NCBI RefSeq assembly: GCF_015206895.1 | Contig: NZ_JADEXU010000007.1 | Location: 34,815-98,814 of the forward strand | Direction of reading: 5' to 3' | DNA: 64,000 nt | Source: Nostoc sp. LEGE 12450 | GTDB taxonomy: Bacteria > Cyanobacteriota > Cyanobacteriia > Cyanobacteriales > Nostocaceae | Shown here: positions 59,777-64,000 of the stretch, one piece after another | Layout: every line of letters starts with the position of its first letter | How positions within the stretch are numbered: the stretch's first letter is position 1 | Made by a program: the position numbers and the translations under genes | The notes under the pieces: model-generated | What the model saw: the letters and a program-made list of their open reading frames with translations, nothing else | Told to the model about the DNA's origin: nothing | The model's database searches: none

Positions 59777-60703
59777 ATGTCTATGATTTCGTCACAACAA
59801 GCCGAACTAAAGTCTGAAATTGCGGCAATGCCTAGCTGGTTACGTCGCCCTATCGGTAAAGCCAGTGAAATCTCTACCGTACAACGCATTATTAAGCAGC
59901 GCCAAATCCACACAATTTGCGAAGAAGGTCGCTGTCCCAACCGGGGAGAGTGCTATGCCCAAAAAACTGCAACTTTCTTGCTAATGGGGCCTACTTGCAC
60001 ACGCTCTTGTGCTTTTTGTCAAGTAGATAAAGGTCATGCACCGATGCCTCTTGATTTAGAGGAACCCCAAAAGGTAGCACAGGCAGTACAGCTTTTAGGA
60101 TTGCGTTATGTAGTGCTGACTTCTGTCGCCCGTGATGACTTACACGATCAGGGCGCAGGTCACTTTGTAGAGACGATCGCTACTATCCGTCAGTTAAACC
60201 CAGAAACTCAAATTGAAGTGCTGACCCCAGATTTTTGGGGCGGTGCAGGTGTAGGAGAATCAGGTCAACGCCAACGCATAGCGATGATTGTAGAAGCCAA
60301 ACCAGCTTGTTTCAATCACAATATCGAGACAGTGCGGCGGTTAACTGGGCCAGTGCGCCGGGGAGCCAAATACGATCGCTCACTTTCGGTATTAGCTATG
60401 GTTAAAGAAATCGATTCAACAATTCCCACCAAATCAGGTTTGATGCTGGGACATGGCGAAACAGTTGATGAAGTTGTCGAAGCAATGGCTGATTTAAGGA
60501 CTGTGGGGTGCGATCGCTTGACTATCGGTCAGTATATGCGTCCTTCCTTAGAACATCTCCCAGTCCAAAAATATTGGACTCCAGAGGAATTCGATCAACT
60601 CGGCAGATTAGCATGGGAAATGGGATTCAACCATGTCCGTTCTGGGCCTCTGGTTCGCAGTTCCTATCATGCTGGAGAAGAGGGAGTGCGGAATGAGGAG
60701 TAG
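59777..60703 (+). CDS. lipA: Lipoyl synthase
   Basis: Radical SAM enzyme that inserts two sulfurs into octanoyl groups on E2 subunits and GcvH, making lipoyl cofactors. The 308-residue protein has both clusters: the auxiliary cluster cysteines C48, C53 and C59 ([12 protein letters not shown]) and the radical SAM CxxxCxxC C74, C78 and C81 (CTRSCAFC). The RSSYHAGE ending is intact. It begins at the first of two close ATGs; the second lies two codons downstream. pdhB of the pyruvate dehydrogenase complex, a client system, is in this window. Confidence 0.95.
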   Translation: MSMISSQQAELKSEIAAMPSWLRRPIGKASEISTVQRIIKQRQIHTICEEGRCPNRGECYAQKTATFLLMGPTCTRSCAFCQVDKGHAPMPLDLEEPQKVAQAVQLLGLRYVVLTSVARDDLHDQGAGHFVETIATIRQLNPETQIEVLTPDFWGGAGVGESGQRQRIAMIVEAKPACFNHNIETVRRLTGPVRRGAKYDRSLSVLAMVKEIDSTIPTKSGLMLGHGETVDEVVEAMADLRTVGCDRLTIGQYMRPSLEHLPVQKYWTPEEFDQLGRLAWEMGFNHVRSGPLVRSSYHAGEEGVRNEE

Positions 60704-60739
60704 GGAGCAAGGGGAGCAGAGGGAGACAAGGAAAAGGAA

Positions 60740-60830
60740 AATGAAAATAACCATGCCTAATGCCCAATTCCCAATGCCCCAATACCCAATTTCCAATACC
60801 CAATTTCCAAATTCACACAAATATTCTTAA
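60740..60830. repeat. CCCAATT/CCCAATG short repeats
   Basis: At least six near-copies of (T/A)CCCAAT(T/G) are seen between lipA and psaX. The same units occur at 15058-15085. Confidence 0.5.
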
Positions 60831-60898
60831 AGAATTTGGGTATTTGTTACGCCAGTTTGGTATTTCTTAAAAAGTCATGACATTAGGAGAATCGCATT

Positions 60899-61048
60899 AT
60901 GACTGCTAAAACAACGAAGAATCCTGCAAATTCCGCAGTTGCCGACAGTGGAGCAAAACCTCCCTACGCCTATCGCACAGGCTGGGCAATATTCTTGCTA
61001 GCTATCAATTTCTTGGTAGCGGCGTACTATTTCCACATTATTGAATAG
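60899..61048 (+). CDS. psaX: Photosystem I subunit PsaX
   Basis: Read directly from the sequence: 49 codons, ATG at 60899, TAG at 61046-61048, with AGGAG ten bases before the start. The product ends in YAYRTGWAIFLLAINFLVA and then AYYFHIIE, which matches the single membrane helix of PsaX (TGWA.LLLAINFLVAAYYF). PsaX is a small peripheral PSI subunit found in some cyanobacteria. It is convergent with the permease gene 22 bases away and some 7,900 bases or more from any other gene of the photosystem group. Confidence 0.95.
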   Translation: MTAKTTKNPANSAVADSGAKPPYAYRTGWAIFLLAINFLVAAYYFHIIE

Positions 61049-61069
61049 TTAGAAGTGGAATGGTGCTGC

Positions 61070-61936
61070 TCAAATCGTTCCTTTGAATAAACCTTTGGGA
61101 CGAATGAGCAGCACCAAAATCATGATCAACAGTGCTACACCCTGTTTATACTGTGAACCCAGCCAAGGGGTGCTAATTTCTTGGACAATGCCAATGATAA
61201 AAGCTGCTGCGATCGCACCATAAGGGTTGCCAATCCCCCCAAGAATCACTGAGGCAAATAACGGTAAAATTAAGAACCACCCCATATTAGGACGCACGGC
61301 TGTAATCAACCCATACATACTGCCTCCCAATGACGTAAGAGTGCCAGCAATTAGCCAAGTCCAGAAAATTACTCGGTCAACATTAATACCTGAAACCCTG
61401 GCTAAGTCCAGATCGTCAGCAACTGCTCGCATCGCTTTACCAATTTTGGTATTTTGCAGCAGGTAATGCAGCGCGAAAATTGCTAGTATCGCTAACCCCA
61501 ATACCAATAATTGATTTTGCGGTACTTTTAAACCAAAAATATCTAAAGCTGTGGTAACAGGTAAATTATAATTTTGGTTCTTGCCACCCCAGATAAAAAT
61601 AATCCCATTGCGAAGAAATAAGGCAAGCCCGATAGAAATAATAATCAACGTAGTGGAAGTAGCACGGATCGAGCGCATCTTTGACCACAATAACTTTTCC
61701 GATAACAGCATTGCTGCTACTGTCCCCGCCGCCGCCAAGATCATTGACAGCCAAATATTTACTCCAATACTATTGATCAGCCAAGTAAGATAGGCTCCTA
61801 AAGTTAAAAAGTCACCATGAGCAAAGTTAGATAACCGTAAAATTCCATAAGTAAGAGTCAGTCCGACTGCGGCTAGAGCAATAATGCTCCCTACTGCAAT
61901 CCCATTGATGATTAGTTGCGCGAATTGTGTATCCAT
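61070..61936 (-). CDS. livH: Branched-chain amino acid ABC transporter permease (LivH/NatD type)
   Basis: A 288-residue membrane permease of the LivH family with about eight helices. The EAA-like loop that contacts the ATPase is seen as KAMRAVADDLDLARVSGINVDRVIF near 168-192, and GGIGNPYGAIAAAFIIGI is the typical C-terminal helix. In Anabaena, NatD of the N-I neutral amino acid system is of this type. The binding protein, second permease and ATPases are not within the window, so the gene stands apart from the rest of its transporter. Confidence 0.9.
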   Translation of the reverse strand: MDTQFAQLIINGIAVGSIIALAAVGLTLTYGILRLSNFAHGDFLTLGAYLTWLINSIGVNIWLSMILAAAGTVAAMLLSEKLLWSKMRSIRATSTTLIIISIGLALFLRNGIIFIWGGKNQNYNLPVTTALDIFGLKVPQNQLLVLGLAILAIFALHYLLQNTKIGKAMRAVADDLDLARVSGINVDRVIFWTWLIAGTLTSLGGSMYGLITAVRPNMGWFLILPLFASVILGGIGNPYGAIAAAFIIGIVQEISTPWLGSQYKQGVALLIMILVLLIRPKGLFKGTI

Positions 61937-62015
61937 AAGTCTTAAGTTGCTTTCACAAATTTTAGGTCAGTAGTTCACATAATAATTTTTTTGGACTAGC
62001 TGCTAAATTCGACAT

Positions 62016-62056
62016 CATAAGTTATGGTTTATAACAACATAAGTTATGGTTTATAA
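62016..62056 (+). promoter_or_regulatory. Two tandem 19-bp direct repeats upstream of hybrid kinase
   Basis: CATAAGTTATGGTTTATAA occurs identically at 62016-62034 and 62038-62056, a 22-base period (two DNA turns). It lies in the divergent spacer 80 bases before the hybrid kinase start. Same-face tandem sites fit binding by a response-regulator-like dimer; a recent small duplication is the alternative. Confidence 0.5.
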
Positions 62057-62135
62057 ATAAAAAAGAATTGTCCGTTAATATACATAAAATCCTTTTTGGA
62101 TTTTTATGTGAAGCTAAATTTGTTAGGCGGTCTAG

Positions 62136-63971
62136 TTGACCATGCAGCAGTACTCAAGCTTACCAGACCAAAACTCACAGATAGATGCAACGCCAAAACT
62201 TTTGACAACAATTCAGCAACTTCGCGCCAAGTTGTGGCTGGAGAGCAGCTTGAACCAGTTGCAAAATCGCCTTAATCATTATCTGCTTTCTGCTTGTAAC
62301 AATGTCCTACAGGCAGAAGCCGCAGAATCAGAAGTTCTCCAAGCTGTGGTTAACGAGATTAACAGTGTAATGAACAGCACTAATCTGGCACTTACAGATT
62401 ATGCCGTCGGCATTGCTATGTTTCAACCACAAGAAACTGTAGCCACAGTTTCCTATGTTTCTCGTTCTCCATCTCAAAACTCACAACCTTTATTTATAGA
62501 TGTGCTGACAGCAGAAAAAAAGCTGCTATTGAGATTGCAAGAGGTTATAGAACTCAAAGATTTACAGCAACTTGAGAATCAACAGCCACCAAGCGCTTGG
62601 CGGTTAGCTGATGATTCTGGCAGCGTTATGGGCTGGCTAATTATCGCCGCAGCGCCCCTAAGTTCTGATCGTGAGTCGCTCATAGAATCAAAAGCCCAAC
62701 TCAGATCGCAATTGATGTCCAGGTCTGCCAACTACTGTACAACAGCTTTGGTACAACTGAGACACATCCTATCTTGGCAGCAACAATATCAACAGTTAAG
62801 TAACTCCAATCAAGAATTGGAGCGCACCAATCAGCTGAAAAACCAGTTTCTGGCAAACACCAGTCACGAAATTCGCACACCGCTTAGTTCTATTATTGGC
62901 TTTACCAATCTGCTTTTAGCTCCAGGGTACGAACCAACTATAGAACGTCAACGGGAGTATTTAAATATCATTCAGTCTAGCGGTAAGCACTTGCTAGCTC
63001 TGATCAATGATATTTTGGATCTTTCAAAAATTGAAGCAAACCAGCTAGAGGTGCAGTGGGAATGTGTAGATGTGCCACTGCTATGTAGCAATGTTTTAGC
63101 ACTGGTGAAAGAGAAAGCCGCTAATAAGGATTTAAGACTTTGCCTAGAAATTGACCCCGATATCACAACCCTAGTAGCCGACTCTTTGCGACTCAAGCAA
63201 ATGCTGTTGAATTTACTCTTCAATGCCTTAAAGTTCACCAGCAAAGGAAGTGTTGGCTTACAGGTTGTTGCCAAAGGTATATCTGTACATTTTACAGTTT
63301 GGGATACCGGGAGTGGCATTTCTCAAGAAGACCAGACTCAATTATTTGAACCTTATTTCCAAATTGCTAAGGCTGTCGCTGGTGGTGCTGAGGGGACTGG
63401 TTTGGGTTTAGCAGTGACTCGGAAACTCGCCCAAATTCACGGTGGTTCTGTGAAAGTGGAATCTGAAGTAGATAGCGGCTCCCGTTTTACCCTTGTACTT
63501 CCCCTTCAGCAAGAGGCGGGAGCGGGAATCGATAAGAGAGATGAGGGAGATGAGGAAGCAAAATATTCCTCATCTCTTCTGCCTTTCATCCCTAGTTCTT
63601 CTGTAGATGTTTTGCTGGTAGAAAATGACTTACCCAACGCTGATTTGATGCAAATTTATCTACGGAAATTAGGATATCAGGTGACTTGGGTTAAGAATGC
63701 TGCCGAGATGTGGGAAGCTCTAACACAGCTAGACCCAGCAGTGATTTTAATGGATGTTTATCTGCCAGATGGAAATGGTCTGAACTTGGTGCGACAACTG
63801 CGAGAACACGAGCAATATCAGACGATTCCGGTAATTGTTCAAACAGCAATGGCGATGAAAGGCGATCGCGAAACCTGTCTAACAGCCGGAGTAAATGACT
63901 ATATTTCTAAACCGATTGATTTACCACTTTTAGCCAGTCTGGTAGCCAAGTACAGCAAGCCGCCAATATAG
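62136..63971 (+). CDS. Hybrid histidine kinase with C-terminal receiver
   Basis: A 611-residue soluble protein: N-terminal GAF-like sensor region (about 40-205), coiled coil, HisKA (H244 in NTSHEIRTPLSS), HATPase_c (N-box LLFNALKFTS, DTGSGIS, GTGLGLAV) and a receiver (about 488-608, phospho-acceptor D540 in LMDVYLPDGNG, Lys in YISKPIDLP). The linker before the receiver (about 462-486) is coded by a sequence that contains an 11-base perfect inverted repeat (63547-63576), like the spacer repeats. Phosphate is expected to pass to D540 and then to an outside HPt. Confidence 0.92.
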   Translation: MTMQQYSSLPDQNSQIDATPKLLTTIQQLRAKLWLESSLNQLQNRLNHYLLSACNNVLQAEAAESEVLQAVVNEINSVMNSTNLALTDYAVGIAMFQPQETVATVSYVSRSPSQNSQPLFIDVLTAEKKLLLRLQEVIELKDLQQLENQQPPSAWRLADDSGSVMGWLIIAAAPLSSDRESLIESKAQLRSQLMSRSANYCTTALVQLRHILSWQQQYQQLSNSNQELERTNQLKNQFLANTSHEIRTPLSSIIGFTNLLLAPGYEPTIERQREYLNIIQSSGKHLLALINDILDLSKIEANQLEVQWECVDVPLLCSNVLALVKEKAANKDLRLCLEIDPDITTLVADSLRLKQMLLNLLFNALKFTSKGSVGLQVVAKGISVHFTVWDTGSGISQEDQTQLFEPYFQIAKAVAGGAEGTGLGLAVTRKLAQIHGGSVKVESEVDSGSRFTLVLPLQQEAGAGIDKRDEGDEEAKYSSSLLPFIPSSSVDVLLVENDLPNADLMQIYLRKLGYQVTWVKNAAEMWEALTQLDPAVILMDVYLPDGNGLNLVRQLREHEQYQTIPVIVQTAMAMKGDRETCLTAGVNDYISKPIDLPLLASLVAKYSKPPI

Positions 63972-64000
63972 AGAGGCAGGGAGCAGGGGCAGGGGAGGCA

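Overview
The window comes from a filamentous, probably heterocyst-forming cyanobacterium close to Nostoc/Anabaena. Evidence is the many GCGATCGC (HIP1) octamers, photosystem I genes (psaL, psaF-psaJ, psaX), ndhB, a Tic22-family gene, cyanobacteria-specific proteins (DUF1825, HhH/ComEA-like), a large hybrid Ser/Thr-His kinase of the HstK type, and AT-rich spacers full of short Nostoc-type intergenic repeats. No genome-wide search was possible, so the species is an inference.

Layout. 1-9.6 kb: partial polysaccharide deacetylase, a 1.7 kb gene-free AT-rich stretch, lepB, small conserved genes, a class A penicillin-binding protein, tyrS, pyrF. 9.6-16.9 kb: a MITE-bearing spacer, remA-like gene, gmk, the photosystem I group psaL / psaF-psaJ, tsaD, a hydrolase and an ACT-like protein. 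17-30.9 kb: two related GNAT acetyltransferases, tRNA-Pro(TGG), a Tic22 gene, prmC, tsaC, an apparently degenerate histidine kinase, secD-secF, pdhB, hemB, prfC. 31-43 kb: an M48-like membrane protein that has lost its catalytic motif, an RRM RNA-binding protein with a long leader, sufE, a hydrolase-fold protein with Ala in place of the nucleophile, a COG0523 GTPase behind a Zur/Fur-type box, an RsbRD-type histidine kinase, a WD40 protein, a small secreted Cys protein, ndhB. 43-59.5 kb: the accessory-looking region, with a class I terpene synthase and a cytochrome P450, an 1891-residue Ser/Thr-His kinase converging on them, and a divergent block of five signalling genes (REC-histidine kinase, FIST sensor, histidine kinase, MetOD1-like protein, PAS-histidine kinase). 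59.7-64 kb: lipA, psaX, a branched-chain amino acid permease, a hybrid histidine kinase.

How the genes work together. The terpene synthase and P450 form the type of sesquiterpene mini-cluster described in Nostoc, where a synthase is followed by a P450 and a hybrid two-component protein. Here it is flanked on both sides by sensor kinases whose catalytic modules are clearly related. The most interesting hypothesis is that the divergent FIST/MetOD1/multi-kinase block belongs to the same sensing and regulatory unit. The rest is mostly housekeeping: translation (tyrS, prfC, prmC, tsaC, tsaD, tRNA-Pro), protein export (lepB, secDF), tetrapyrrole, pyrimidine and lipoate synthesis, and photosynthesis.

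Several small genes were read directly from the sequence: psaJ (49 aa), psaX (49 aa) and the GTG-started deacetylase at the left edge. At least three copies or relics of a MITE family with ends like TAGGACTTACGCA, plus one fragment, lie in spacers.
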